From contig NZ_RHHT01000036.1 of assembly GCF_003710985.1 (NCBI RefSeq), forward strand, positions 1 to 40,036: a DNA stretch of 40,036 bases. Direction: 5' to 3'. The notes below the pieces were generated by a model. The model searched no databases. It was not told where the DNA came from and saw only the letters and a list, made by a program, of their open reading frames with translations. The DNA is from Brevibacillus panacihumi (GTDB taxonomy: Bacteria > Bacillota > Bacilli > Brevibacillales > Brevibacillaceae). This document shows positions 1 through 7,949 of the stretch, piece by piece (position 1 is the first letter of the stretch; each line of letters starts with the position of its first letter). The translations under genes and the position numbers were made by a program.

Positions 1-129
1 CGAATGCCAAGGAAAGAAGAACATCGGAAAGCCGTATGAGGGAGAACCTCACGTACGGTTTGATGAGGGGGAACTGATAGGAGTAAGGCGACCAAACGGT
101 CGCCAGAAAGCGTCAGTTCTCTACTCTAC
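1..129 (+). mobile_element. Group II intron, 3' end (domains V and VI), partial
   Basis: Positions about 29-62 form a domain V hairpin: AAGCCGTATGAGG pairs with CCTCACGTACGGTTT around a GAGAA-type loop, and the strand carries the AGC catalytic triad. Positions 71-119 form a domain VI-like hairpin, with outer stem GAACTGA/TCAGTTC and inner stem GGCGACC/GGTCGCC. The intron probably ends near CTACTCTAC at 121-129. The reverse-transcriptase ORF and the 5' half would lie left of the window. The element is inserted directly beside the dispersed repeat at 145-280. The exact 3' splice site is inferred. Confidence 0.8.
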
Positions 130-144
130 ACCTTGTAGCACATC

Positions 145-280
145 CTCGAAATGGCTGCTTTTGGCCGCAGTTCCGTCTTTGGAGTGGAGACGGCCAGGGA
201 TGACCCACCGTAAAGATCCCAACTTTCCTGGAGCGTTCTCTCCTTTTTCCTCCTCTCCACTATGGCATGACGGCCACCAA
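145..280 (+). repeat. Dispersed repeat, copy 1
   Basis: This 136-base stretch is about 80% identical by eye to 6211-6348. Shared blocks include GGCTGCTTTTGGCCGC, GGCCAGGGATG, AAGATCCCAAC, TCCTGGAGCGTT and TTTTTCCTC. It carries no credible ORF. It begins about 15 bases after the presumed end of the group II intron, so the intron may have inserted into, or at the loop of, a longer palindromic version like the one at 6115-6348 (inference). Bases 281-400 show no other feature. Confidence 0.75.
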
Positions 281-400
281 CCCAAATTTAAGGCTTGAAA
301 ACCAGTCTAAAGAAGCACGATACAGACCGCATAGAATCTCCCGACGATTCATATACATACAGATAACTTTCAAAAGGTGGCTGTATGGGGAGATGAAAGA

Positions 401-919
401 ATGCTAGCGATCATCACAGGCTTTTTTCCTCAGGAGCTTCCAGAGATCCTGCTGCGTCTGGTTTTGGCTTTTTTGGCCGGAGCAGTGATGGGATGGGAGC
501 GGGAGCGTTTTATCAAGGATGTCAATCGCCAAAGAGGGGCTGGATTTCGGACATACAGTTTAGTTTGTTTTGGTTCCTGTTTGTTTGGACTAGCTTCGAT
601 ATACGGCTTTTCTTCAAGTGGAGTGAACCATGACCCCGGTCGTGTAGCTGCACAGGTAGTGACGGGAATGGGCTTTTTGGGTGCAGGTGCCATCCTCAAA
701 TCCAACGGCTCTGTAAAAGGATTGACGACTGCGGCAGGGATGTGGGTAGCTTCCGCAATCGGGTTGATGTTTAGTGCGGGCATGTACATTTCGGCGATTA
801 TCGCATCTTTGTTTGCGTATTTGATTCTGGATTTGCACAAACTGTTTCCTCGTCTCTTTCAGACTTCCAGAAATGTTCAGGAGGACGAAGATCGATATGA
901 GGAAGACGGGGACAAATGA
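401..919 (+). CDS. MgtC/SapB-family membrane protein
   Basis: A 172-residue protein of four or five hydrophobic helices with MgtC/SapB family hallmarks: an early GAVMGWERE segment, the R-GAGFRTY motif, and GFLGAGAILK followed by GLTTAAGMWVASAIG. Family members are inner-membrane proteins tied to magnesium or acid stress in pathogens; the role in Bacilli is unsettled. The C-terminus is short and acidic (EDEDRYEEDGDK), so the extra cytoplasmic ACT-like domain of true MgtC is absent. An in-frame GTG lies at 377, but ATG 401 is preferred because GGGGAGA lies seven bases upstream. The gene sits where rsmG commonly precedes noc in Bacillus. Confidence 0.85.
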   Translation: MLAIITGFFPQELPEILLRLVLAFLAGAVMGWERERFIKDVNRQRGAGFRTYSLVCFGSCLFGLASIYGFSSSGVNHDPGRVAAQVVTGMGFLGAGAILKSNGSVKGLTTAAGMWVASAIGLMFSAGMYISAIIASLFAYLILDLHKLFPRLFQTSRNVQEDEDRYEEDGDK

Positions 920-925
920 TATAGA

Positions 926-941
926 TGTTTCACGTGAAACG
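926..941. other. parS centromere site 1
   Basis: TGTTTCACGTGAAACG differs from the Firmicute parS consensus TGTTNCACGTGAAACA only in the last base. It lies seven bases after the mgtC stop and upstream of noc. Spo0J/ParB is expected to load here and spread. The fit to the consensus and the placement beside soj-spo0J make this a firm call. Confidence 0.9.
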
Positions 942-1271
942 TTCTTTCTTCAGCAGGAATTGGGCGAAATTTGCAGAATACCAAAGAGTAACAAGACGCA
1001 CTATTCATCGAAAAAAACCAGACTTCCATGCTTTCCTGCGCAGACAAGGAATCTCCTATTTTGACCCCATCCATGCCTGACAACAGAATCTCATCTCGCA
1101 AGCAAAGTGGGCAGGCACAAAAGGTCCTTTTGGAAAATTCAATTTGTACGGATGTTGCAGCTGTGTATGCTGGAGCTTCCGGAGCTGGCAGGAATCATAA
1201 ATATAGAAGGGGAAGTTGGCTCAACTCGAGGAGAAAGCGGACGGAACGGTTAGAAGTGGGGGTTTTTTAGT
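942..1271. other. Gap upstream of noc, no supported gene
   Basis: This is 330 bases between parS and noc. Overlapping short ORFs occur in several frames, but none has a convincing ribosome site or a recognisable product, and I see no rsmG remnant. The noc ribosome site GTGGGGG lies at the right end (about 1257-1263). Confidence 0.5.
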
Positions 1272-2120
1272 ATGGCAGTAAGAGATTCCTTTTCTCGTAT
1301 CTTTGGCTTGAACGAGAAAACAGACATCGAAGAAATTAGTCAGATACCTGTCGAGGAGATTGTGCCCAATCCCTACCAGCCGCGTACGGTATTTGATGAT
1401 GAAAAAATTGACGAGCTGTGCCAAACCATTCGCACCCATGGATTAATTCAGCCGATCGTAGTACGGGTGAGGGACGGTCGCTATGAATTAATCGCTGGTG
1501 AGCGGCGGTTGCGGGCCACGAAAAAATTGGGGATGGAGCGCATTCCTGCGATTATCAAAGAGTTTAACGACGCGCAGACTGCTTCCATCGCATTAATTGA
1601 AAATCTGCAGCGAGAAGGATTGACAGCCATTGAAGAGGCGGTTGCCTATCAAAAGCTGATTGATTTGCACAATTTGACTCAGGAGAGCCTCGCGCAACGA
1701 TTGGGAAAAGGCCAGTCGACGGTCGCCAATAAGCTGCGACTGCTCCATCTGCCGCAGCCGATCCAGGATGCGTTGATGTCGAGACAACTGACAGAACGAC
1801 ATGCCCGCGCATTAATTCCTCTCAAGGATGATGAGTTGCAACTCAAAGTGATGCAAGAAATCCTGGATCGTGAATGGAATGTAAAGCAGACGGAAGTCAG
1901 AGTCAAACAATTGCTGGAAGCGGCAGAACAGCCGAAGGAAAAGGAAGCCAAACCTAGGTGGAAGGCTTTTTCTCGGGATGCAAGAATCGCCATCAATACG
2001 GTGCGGCAATCCATTGATATGGTCATGCAGACGGGCTTGCCGGTAGAGACTGACGAAGAGGATCACGAGGAATTCTATCAATTTACAATCCGAATTCCGA
2101 AAAACAAAAGAGAAAAATAA
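1272..2120 (+). CDS. noc: Nucleoid occlusion protein Noc
   Basis: A 282-residue ParB-family CTPase that binds Noc sites and the membrane to block division over the nucleoid. The N-terminus ([13 protein letters not shown]) matches the amphipathic membrane-targeting helix of Bacillus Noc. The ParB/CTP-binding region contains NPYQPR and AGERRLRA (about residues 76-83), followed by [10 protein letters not shown] and the helix-turn-helix [21 protein letters not shown]. The C-terminal block [17 protein letters not shown] is typical of Noc rather than Spo0J. The ATG has GGGGG about nine bases upstream. The gene is monocistronic, with a terminator just after it. Confidence 0.95.
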   Translation: MAVRDSFSRIFGLNEKTDIEEISQIPVEEIVPNPYQPRTVFDDEKIDELCQTIRTHGLIQPIVVRVRDGRYELIAGERRLRATKKLGMERIPAIIKEFNDAQTASIALIENLQREGLTAIEEAVAYQKLIDLHNLTQESLAQRLGKGQSTVANKLRLLHLPQPIQDALMSRQLTERHARALIPLKDDELQLKVMQEILDREWNVKQTEVRVKQLLEAAEQPKEKEAKPRWKAFSRDARIAINTVRQSIDMVMQTGLPVETDEEDHEEFYQFTIRIPKNKREK

Positions 2121-2152
2121 ATACATCACGGAAATATCTGCAAATCAAGGAT

Positions 2153-2179
2153 GGTGGCGACAAAGCCGCCTTTCTTTTT
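2153..2179 (+). terminator. Rho-independent terminator of noc
   Basis: Stem GGTGGC/GCCGCC with loop GACAAA, followed by TTTCTTTTT, about 30 bases after the noc stop. Confidence 0.75.
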
Positions 2180-2207
2180 GACTCAAGTGCGATTTCTTCT
2201 ATATAAA
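2178..2207 (+). promoter_or_regulatory. Possible sigma-A promoter for soj-spo0J
   Basis: TTGACT (2178-2183), an 18-base spacer and TATAAA (2202-2207). It overlaps the T-tract of the noc terminator. The leader to soj would be about 230 bases, and I see no other landmark in it (2208-2430). Confidence 0.4.
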
Positions 2208-2443
2208 GAGCATTCTTTGCAAGAAAACTGCGTCAGCAAACGGATATTATTTCCAGAAGATTGCATTTTTGTAGAGTGGTCAGCGAAAAAATTCAGTACG
2301 GCAGGGCGTTAAATCTGGTAACATACATGTATAGAAGGCTTGTGAAGAGGCGTCACGGTTTCTTTTATTTGGAAAGACAGAACAATGAATAGCGGATCGT
2401 TGTTGCACGTGCTTTCCTACACGAAAAAAATGAGGTGGAGAAG

Positions 2444-3202
2444 TTGGGTAAAATCATTGCGGTAGCGAATCAGAAAGGCGGCGTCGGGAAGACAACCACA
2501 TCCGTAAATCTCAGCGCTTGTCTGGCCGCATTGGGGAAAAAGGTACTGCTGGTTGACATTGATCCACAAGGAAATGCGACGAGTGGAATCGGAGTGAACA
2601 AGGCCGATGTAAGGTATTGTATTTATGATGTGTTGATCAATGACATAAGCCCCGTTGATGCCACTTTGCCAACTGAAATTGAAGGTTTGAAAATTATACC
2701 AGCCACAATTCAACTTGCCGGTGCGGAGATCGAGCTGGTTCCCACCATTTCTCGCGAAGTTCGCTTGAAAAAAGCGCTGGAAGTCGTAAAGGACAAGTAT
2801 GATTTCGTGATCATTGATTGTCCGCCATCGTTGGGTATTTTGACAGTCAATTCCTTGACAGCCGCTGATTCTGTATTGATCCCCATCCAGTGCGAGTACT
2901 ATGCGTTGGAAGGGCTTAGCCAATTGCTGAACACGATTCGTCTGGTGCAGAAGCATCTGAACTCTCAGCTTGCCATTGAAGGTGTCGTATTGACGATGCT
3001 GGATGCGCGCACCAATCTCGGTATCCAGGTCATCGAGGAAGTGAAGAAGTATTTTCAGGAGAAAGTATACAAAACGATTATTCCACGGAATGTTCGTTTG
3101 AGCGAAGCGCCGTCACATGGACAAGCCATCATCACGTATGATCCGCGGTCCAGAGGCGCTGAGGTGTATTCTGACTTGGCGAAGGAAGTGGTAGGGGTAT
3201 GA
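2444..3202 (+). CDS. soj: Chromosome-partitioning ATPase Soj (ParA)
   Basis: A 252-residue ParA ATPase that works with Spo0J/parS in origin segregation and in control of DnaA. The deviant Walker A motif KGGVGKTTTSVN is at residues 11-22, Walker A' is LLVDIDPQGNAT, and Walker B is FVIIDCPPSLG. The conserved tail NVRLSEAPSHGQ is present. The TTG start at 2444 gives MGKIIAVANQ, the family's N-terminus, with GAGGTGGAG just upstream; a GTG at 2435 lies inside that ribosome site and is less likely. The stop overlaps the spo0J start by four bases (ATGA), so the two are translationally coupled. Confidence 0.97.
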   Translation: MGKIIAVANQKGGVGKTTTSVNLSACLAALGKKVLLVDIDPQGNATSGIGVNKADVRYCIYDVLINDISPVDATLPTEIEGLKIIPATIQLAGAEIELVPTISREVRLKKALEVVKDKYDFVIIDCPPSLGILTVNSLTAADSVLIPIQCEYYALEGLSQLLNTIRLVQKHLNSQLAIEGVVLTMLDARTNLGIQVIEEVKKYFQEKVYKTIIPRNVRLSEAPSHGQAIITYDPRSRGAEVYSDLAKEVVGV

Positions 3203-4050
3203 CCAGAGGCTTGGGAAAAGGGCTGAATGCGCTTATCACCTCCAACCTCATCGAGGAAGGGGAAACAATAAAAGAGGTTTCGGTCAGTGAGATCCGTCCC
3301 AACCCGTACCAGCCCCGAAAGGAATTTGAACCGGGAGCGATCGAGGAGCTAGCCCTGTCCATTAAAGAACATGGCATTATCCAACCCTTGATTGTACGCA
3401 AAAGCATCAAAGGCTATGATCTTGTAGCGGGCGAACGCCGCTTGCGGGCAGCCAAATCGTTGGGGCTGAAGCAGGTGCCTGTTATTGTGAAATCCTACAC
3501 GGATCAGCAGTTGATGGAAATTGCGCTGATTGAAAATCTGCAAAGAGAAAACCTCAATCCTTTGGAAGAAGCAGAGGCATATGGTAAACTCATTTCCCAT
3601 CATTCCTATACACAAGAGCAATTGGCGAAGAAAATCGGGAAAAGCCGACCGCATGTAGCGAATATGCTGCGCTTGTTGCAATTGCCGGAGAAGATTCGTC
3701 AGATGCTTGCGACAGCTGCGCTTACGATGGGACACGCCCGAGCATTGCTTTCCGTGGAAAAGGAAAAGCTGCAGCTTGAGCTGGCAAAAGAGGTCGTCAA
3801 CAAGGGACTTAACGTACGGCAATTGGAAGAAATGGTGAAACAGCTAAGTGTTTCACGTGAAACAAAAAAGAAAAAACCAATCAAAAGTGAACCGATCATA
3901 ATCGAGATGGAAGAAAAGCTGCGCAGCCGTTTCGGTACTTCGGTCAAAATTAAAAAAGGGACAAAACGAGGAAAGATCGAAATCGATTTTTACTCGCCAG
4001 AAGATTTGCAGCGCATTCTGGATATCCTGTATATCGAAAAGGGAGTGTAG
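3199..4050 (+). CDS. spo0J: Spo0J / ParB chromosome-partitioning protein
   Basis: A 283-residue ParB CTPase that binds parS, slides as a clamp and loads SMC. Order of parts: N-terminal TRGLGKGLNALI (Soj-stimulating peptide), NPYQPRKEF, the CTP-binding [13 protein letters not shown] (about residues 77-89), IENLQRENLNPLEEA, the HTH YTQEQLAKKIGKSRPHVANMLRLL and a C-terminal dimerisation segment. It forms an operon with soj and carries a perfect parS within its 3' third. The following gene starts seven bases after its stop and may be co-transcribed. Confidence 0.97.
   Translation: MTRGLGKGLNALITSNLIEEGETIKEVSVSEIRPNPYQPRKEFEPGAIEELALSIKEHGIIQPLIVRKSIKGYDLVAGERRLRAAKSLGLKQVPVIVKSYTDQQLMEIALIENLQRENLNPLEEAEAYGKLISHHSYTQEQLAKKIGKSRPHVANMLRLLQLPEKIRQMLATAALTMGHARALLSVEKEKLQLELAKEVVNKGLNVRQLEEMVKQLSVSRETKKKKPIKSEPIIIEMEEKLRSRFGTSVKIKKGTKRGKIEIDFYSPEDLQRILDILYIEKGV
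3849..3864. other. parS centromere site 2, inside spo0J
   Basis: TGTTTCACGTGAAACA is a perfect match to the consensus. It encodes CFT/VSRET inside the spo0J reading frame, the same position as the parS of Bacillus subtilis spo0J. Confidence 0.95.
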
Positions 4051-4057
4051 AGAAGCG

Positions 4058-5212
4058 ATGGCAATCATCTATTTGGACAATGCAGCCTCTACCTGGCCGA
4101 AACCACCTGCTGTCAAAGAGAAGATGGCTGAAGTAATCGAGGAGTTTGCTGCCAATCCAGGCAGGGGTGGACATGCCCTGGGGATGAAGGCAAGCAAGAC
4201 GGTGTTTCGTACACGAGCGCAATTGTCGCGGTTGTTTGGGATCCAAAACCCGAATGACCTCTTTTTTTATCTCAATGCTACGCAGGCGCTTAATCAAGCC
4301 ATTAAAGGGTTTTTGAAGGATGGCGACCATGTGGTGTCGACGACGATCGAACACAACTCTGTGCGGCGTCCTTTGGAATATATGAGCCGCACCAAGCAAG
4401 TAGAAGTCACCTATGTGGAGCCAAGAGGCGATCAGCTATTTTATTTGGAAGATTTCGCGCAGGCGATTCGTCCCAATACGCGTCTGCTGGCGGTCAGTCA
4501 CGCTTCCAACCTGACAGGCGTGATTCTGCCGATTGCCGAGCTGGGTCGATTGGCGAAGCAGCACGACGTCAAATTTTTGGTGGACGCATCTCAAACCGCT
4601 GGAGTCTTGCCTATACACGTAGAAGAGATGAGTATTGATATGCTGGCTTTTCCTGGACATAAAGGCTTGTACGGTCCACAGGGAACAGGGGGACTCTACG
4701 TGCATGGCGAGATTGATCTTGAGCCGATGATTCACGGGGGAACAGGCAGTCAGTCTGAATCGATCGTACAGCCTGCTACCAGACCGGATCGCTACGAGAG
4801 TGGAACAGTCAATACCGTAGGATTGGCTGGGCTGCTGGCAGGCGTCTCGCATGTGATGGAAAAAGGGGTAGAAGCAATCGGACAGCACGAGTGGGATTTG
4901 GTTCGAAAAACGATAGCAGGGCTGCAAGAAATACCCGGCGTAACCGTATACGGTCCAGGTATCGAGACCCAGCGTGTAGGGGTCGTTTCCTTTAATATTG
5001 CAGGAGTGGACGCTTCGGAGGTCTCGTTTATCCTCGATCAGCAGTATGGCATTGCGACTCGGGCCGGCTTCCATTGCTCTCCGCTGGGACATCAGACCAC
5101 GGGGACTGAGATGGCGGGTGCTGTCCGCGCAAGCTTTGGCATGTACAATACAGAGCAAGAGATAGAGGCGCTGATCGGAGCGGTGGAGGAAATCGCGGCT
5201 GCTTTCAGATAG
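4058..5212 (+). CDS. Cysteine desulfurase-like class-V aminotransferase
   Basis: A 384-residue PLP enzyme of aminotransferase fold class V, close to cysteine desulfurases. Seen: YLDNAASTWPKP at the N-terminus, the TTIEHNSVRRPL segment, SHASNLTG, DASQTAGVLP, and the Schiff-base lysine in AFPGHKGLYGPQGTGGLY (about residue 206). A C-terminal RAGFHCSPLGHQTTG carries the cysteine on the active-site loop, as in SufS-like enzymes. It resembles the EF2568-type subfamily, whose physiological sulfur acceptor is not settled. No suf/isc scaffold gene is nearby. It follows spo0J by seven bases with AGAAG as ribosome site. Confidence 0.85.
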   Translation: MAIIYLDNAASTWPKPPAVKEKMAEVIEEFAANPGRGGHALGMKASKTVFRTRAQLSRLFGIQNPNDLFFYLNATQALNQAIKGFLKDGDHVVSTTIEHNSVRRPLEYMSRTKQVEVTYVEPRGDQLFYLEDFAQAIRPNTRLLAVSHASNLTGVILPIAELGRLAKQHDVKFLVDASQTAGVLPIHVEEMSIDMLAFPGHKGLYGPQGTGGLYVHGEIDLEPMIHGGTGSQSESIVQPATRPDRYESGTVNTVGLAGLLAGVSHVMEKGVEAIGQHEWDLVRKTIAGLQEIPGVTVYGPGIETQRVGVVSFNIAGVDASEVSFILDQQYGIATRAGFHCSPLGHQTTGTEMAGAVRASFGMYNTEQEIEALIGAVEEIAAAFR

Positions 5213-5233
5213 AGGCCCATAGGGGGAAGTCAC

Positions 5234-5947
5234 GTGATCTTGTTTGGAACCCTGGTCAATGCAGCAGCAATTATCGTCGGCTCCTTGCTGGGACTTTTGT
5301 TGACTCGCATACCGGAATCGATTCGCAAGACCGTTATGCAGGGGATCGGGCTGGCTGTCGTCGTATTGGGCTTGAAAATGGCCCTGGGCACAGAAAATAT
5401 TTTATTGGTAATTGTCAGTATCGTGGTCGGAGCCATTCTAGGGGAATGGATCAGAATTGATCATGGCTTGAATCAAGCAGGAAAATGGCTGGAGAAAAAA
5501 GTCGGTGGAGACAAGCAGGGCAGTATTGCGACCGGATTTGTTACAGCCACCCTGGTCTATTGTATCGGAGCAATGGGGGTTCTGGGCGCGATGGACAGCG
5601 GTCTGCGCAACAACCACGATATTTTATATACCAAAGCGTTGATAGATGGATTTTCGGCGATCATTTTTACGTCTACGTTGGGAATTGGCGTTTTGTTTTC
5701 GGCAATTCCAGTCCTTTTGTATCAGGGAGTAATTGCAGTGCTTTCAACGCAAATCTACAATCTGGTCAGCGAGAAAATGCTTGATGCGATTTTGCTGGAG
5801 GTAACAGCGGTCGGAGGCTTGATGATTATTGCCATCGGGATCAATATCCTGGAGCTGAAAAAAATACAGGTCGCCAACATGCTTCCCGCTTTGGTCGTTG
5901 CTGCGCTGGGAGTGCCGCTTGTAGACTGGTTATCCGGTATTCTCTAA
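5234..5947 (+). CDS. DUF554 family membrane protein (YdfK/YqgA type)
   Basis: A 237-residue protein built almost wholly of hydrophobic helices (about six to seven). The family signature is clear: LFGTLVNAAAIIVGSLLGLL at the start, the central GFVTATLVYCIGAMGVLGAMDSGL, the ALIDGFSAIIF segment and a terminal VPLVDWL. A transport or channel role is assumed for the family but not proven. It starts at GTG 5234, with AGGGGGAAG nine bases upstream; 21 bases separate it from the upstream aminotransferase gene, so they likely form one unit ending at the terminator that follows. Confidence 0.9.
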   Translation: MILFGTLVNAAAIIVGSLLGLLLTRIPESIRKTVMQGIGLAVVVLGLKMALGTENILLVIVSIVVGAILGEWIRIDHGLNQAGKWLEKKVGGDKQGSIATGFVTATLVYCIGAMGVLGAMDSGLRNNHDILYTKALIDGFSAIIFTSTLGIGVLFSAIPVLLYQGVIAVLSTQIYNLVSEKMLDAILLEVTAVGGLMIIAIGINILELKKIQVANMLPALVVAALGVPLVDWLSGIL

Positions 5948-5960
5948 ACCATGATTCACG

Positions 5961-5989
5961 AAGCTCTCCCAAATTGGGGGAGCTTTTTT
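5961..5989 (+). terminator. Rho-independent terminator after DUF554 gene
   Basis: Stem AAGCTCTCCC/GGGGGAGCTT around loop AAATT, ending in six Ts. Confidence 0.9.
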
Positions 5990-6114
5990 ACGGGATTTTT
6001 AGAATCGTCTTATGTAATATGTTTTATACGCCTATTTGGAAGTGCAGTGTAAGCCATAAAAAAACTCCTTGAGAAACCAGCAAAAGAAGAGCGAGGTCCC
6101 CAGTAAAGCTGGCT

Positions 6115-6198
6115 GAGGAAAAAGGGGGAATACGCGAAGGTATTTGGGATCTTGACCCAGGCGCAATGGAAAAGACGGAACACACCCTTAGCGGCCAA
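6115..6198 (-). repeat. Dispersed repeat, inverted and diverged copy
   Basis: Read on the minus strand, this arm matches the plus-strand copy at 6211-6348: GAGGAAAAAGGGGGAA, ACGC, TTGGGATCTT and GCGGCCAA are shared. Together the two arms make an imperfect palindrome of about 200 bases between two genes. Several ORFs cross it on the minus strand, but they are low-complexity by-products of the repeat. Confidence 0.65.
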
Positions 6199-6210
6199 CC
6201 CTGAATCACT

Positions 6211-6348
6211 CCTTGGAATCGGCTGCTTTTGGCCGCGGTTCCGCCTTTGGAATGGAGCCGGCCAGGGATGTCCCACAGCGAAGATCCCAACGATCCTGGA
6301 GCGTTTCCCCCTTTTTCCTCTTCTCCACTGAGGCCTGACGACCACCAA
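6211..6348 (+). repeat. Dispersed repeat, copy 2
   Basis: Second plus-strand copy of the element at 145-280, with the same block order and only scattered substitutions. It ends about 80 bases before the lipid-kinase gene. Function is unknown; it could be a MITE-like or structured intergenic element. Confidence 0.75.
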
Positions 6349-6434
6349 TCTCAAGAGGTTTGTCTCATTCTTTTCAGTAGATAGAAGCCGTGCGATAATA
6401 AAAATAGACAGCACACGAAGCGGAGAGGATGATC

Positions 6435-7334
6435 ATGCTCGGATTTATTGTCAATCCAATGGCGGGCAACGGCAAAGGAAATGGCATATGGAGGACAATA
6501 GAACGCTCTCTAAGGGACTCAGGAGCCGTTTATCAGATGCGGAAGACATCGGGAATGGGTGAAGCTCAAAAACTGGCTGTAGAGTTGATTCAAAAAGAGG
6601 GAGTAACGAAAATCATCGCTGTTGGGGGAGACGGAACCGTTCACGAGGTGCTGAATGGAGTTCAGCAATCGGGACGAGCATGTGTATTTGGCGTAATTCC
6701 AGCAGGCTCGGGAAATGATTATGCCAAAGGACACGGCATAGCGATAGAGCCGGTTGCGGCATTGGAACAAATCCTGCGGGAGGAAAAGAAAACTGTAATC
6801 GATCTGCTTCGGATCAATGGGAGAGTGGCAGTCAATGTGGTCGGGGCCGGTTTTGACGCGCAGGTGGCCAAAACCACGAATGAAGCGTCCTACAAAGGTT
6901 GGCTAAATAAGGGCGGACTCGGCAAAGTGGCCTATATCTTGTCTGTTTTGCGGGTGGTCTGTTCCTTTCAGCCTACAGATGTGACCTTGGCTGTAGATGG
7001 ACAAAAGCATCAGTTGCGAAATGTCTGGCTGATCGCGATTGCCAACATTCCCAATTTTGGAGGAGGCATGCTGATTTGTCCGGGAGCAGTGCCGAATGAT
7101 GGGATAGCGGAAATCTGTGTAGTGAGCAACGTCAATCGTTGGCAATTGCTTCGAGCTTTTCCGCTGATATTTACAGGCTCTCACGTAAAGCATCCAGGCG
7201 TTCGTTTTTTTAGAGGTCAGCACATCCAGCTCGAATCGCAAACTCCTTTGTTCGTACAAGCGGATGGGGAAGTGATTGCTCATACGCCGTTTACCGTGGA
7301 GATGGTACCGAGTTGTCAAGCGATTTGCGGATAG
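6435..7334 (+). CDS. Diacylglycerol/lipid kinase family protein
   Basis: A 299-residue lipid kinase of the DagK/YegS/BmrU family, which phosphorylates lipid substrates such as diacylglycerol with ATP. Seen: NPMAGNGKG at the N-terminus, the nucleotide-binding GGDGTVHEVLNGV (about residues 64-76), the second motif IPAGSGNDYAKG, and C-terminal ADGEVI. It lacks features separating DgkB from YegS-like kinases, so the substrate is open. ATG 6435 is chosen over ATG 6429 because CGGAGAGG (6421-6428) would touch the earlier codon. The gene converges on yyaC with only six bases between stop codons. Confidence 0.88.
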   Translation: MLGFIVNPMAGNGKGNGIWRTIERSLRDSGAVYQMRKTSGMGEAQKLAVELIQKEGVTKIIAVGGDGTVHEVLNGVQQSGRACVFGVIPAGSGNDYAKGHGIAIEPVAALEQILREEKKTVIDLLRINGRVAVNVVGAGFDAQVAKTTNEASYKGWLNKGGLGKVAYILSVLRVVCSFQPTDVTLAVDGQKHQLRNVWLIAIANIPNFGGGMLICPGAVPNDGIAEICVVSNVNRWQLLRAFPLIFTGSHVKHPGVRFFRGQHIQLESQTPLFVQADGEVIAHTPFTVEMVPSCQAICG

Positions 7335-7340
7335 GATCCG

Positions 7341-7949
7341 CTACATTTCATGCAGGATATTTCCCAGCCTGTTGTCGCCAGAAGAGAGGATTGAGGCTTT
7401 GGAGAGACCGGAAGCAATGATTTCGGCCATCTTCATGACAACGGCAAGACGAGTATTTTGCAAGACAAAATACTCCATGAAGCCTCCCACGTTCACGATT
7501 CCCGTGATGTGAAAGGTTCCGACAGAGGGAAGTTCTTTTTTGACGCCGGCTCCGGGCTTGAGCGGGCCATTGGCTACGTTAATGTTGCCGACATTGGAAA
7601 ACTGTCCGAGACAGGCATCGATGGCGATAATCGTCGATTTTGGATGAGCGTCTTGGATCTGCTCCATTTTTTCATTCAGATTCATAGCGTGGACCGGCTC
7701 ATCCAGCGTCCCGTAGACCTGCAGGCGCTGGGAGGGGAGTTCATACAATTTGCTGCCGACCAAAGGGCCAAGGGCATCTCCTGTCGAGCGGTCAGTCCCG
7801 ATGCAGACGATTACAATTTCGTCGTTGTATTCCGTCAACCGCAGCCTTTGTGCAAGATGTTGGGCCAGATGATCAGCGGCGTTTTCACTGCGATATTCCA
7901 CTTTGAAGGGTGGCAAAAAACAAGGGTGATCCTGTTCGCGTGTATTCAT
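7341..7949 (-). CDS. yyaC: Sporulation protein YyaC (GPR-like fold)
   Basis: A 202-residue homologue of YyaC, a forespore protein related in fold to the germination protease GPR and to hydrogenase-maturation proteases. The diagnostic segment VCIGTDRSTGDALGPLVGSKL is at about residues 48-68; IAIDACLGQ, PGAGVKKELPSVG and GFMEYFVLQNTRL follow. The minus-strand ATG is preceded by GGAGGTAGCC. In Bacillus it also lies close to spo0J, which fits this position. Whether it cleaves protein is not known. Confidence 0.92.
   Translation of the reverse strand: MNTREQDHPCFLPPFKVEYRSENAADHLAQHLAQRLRLTEYNDEIVIVCIGTDRSTGDALGPLVGSKLYELPSQRLQVYGTLDEPVHAMNLNEKMEQIQDAHPKSTIIAIDACLGQFSNVGNINVANGPLKPGAGVKKELPSVGTFHITGIVNVGGFMEYFVLQNTRLAVVMKMAEIIASGLSKASILSSGDNRLGNILHEM

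Noticed and set aside
1028..1270. 80-codon ORF before noc
   Set aside because: No ribosome site, no known domain, unusual composition; it overlaps the noc upstream region.
6010..6414. Minus-strand ORFs across the palindrome
   Set aside because: They run through the repeat arms, lack ribosome sites and have no recognisable product.
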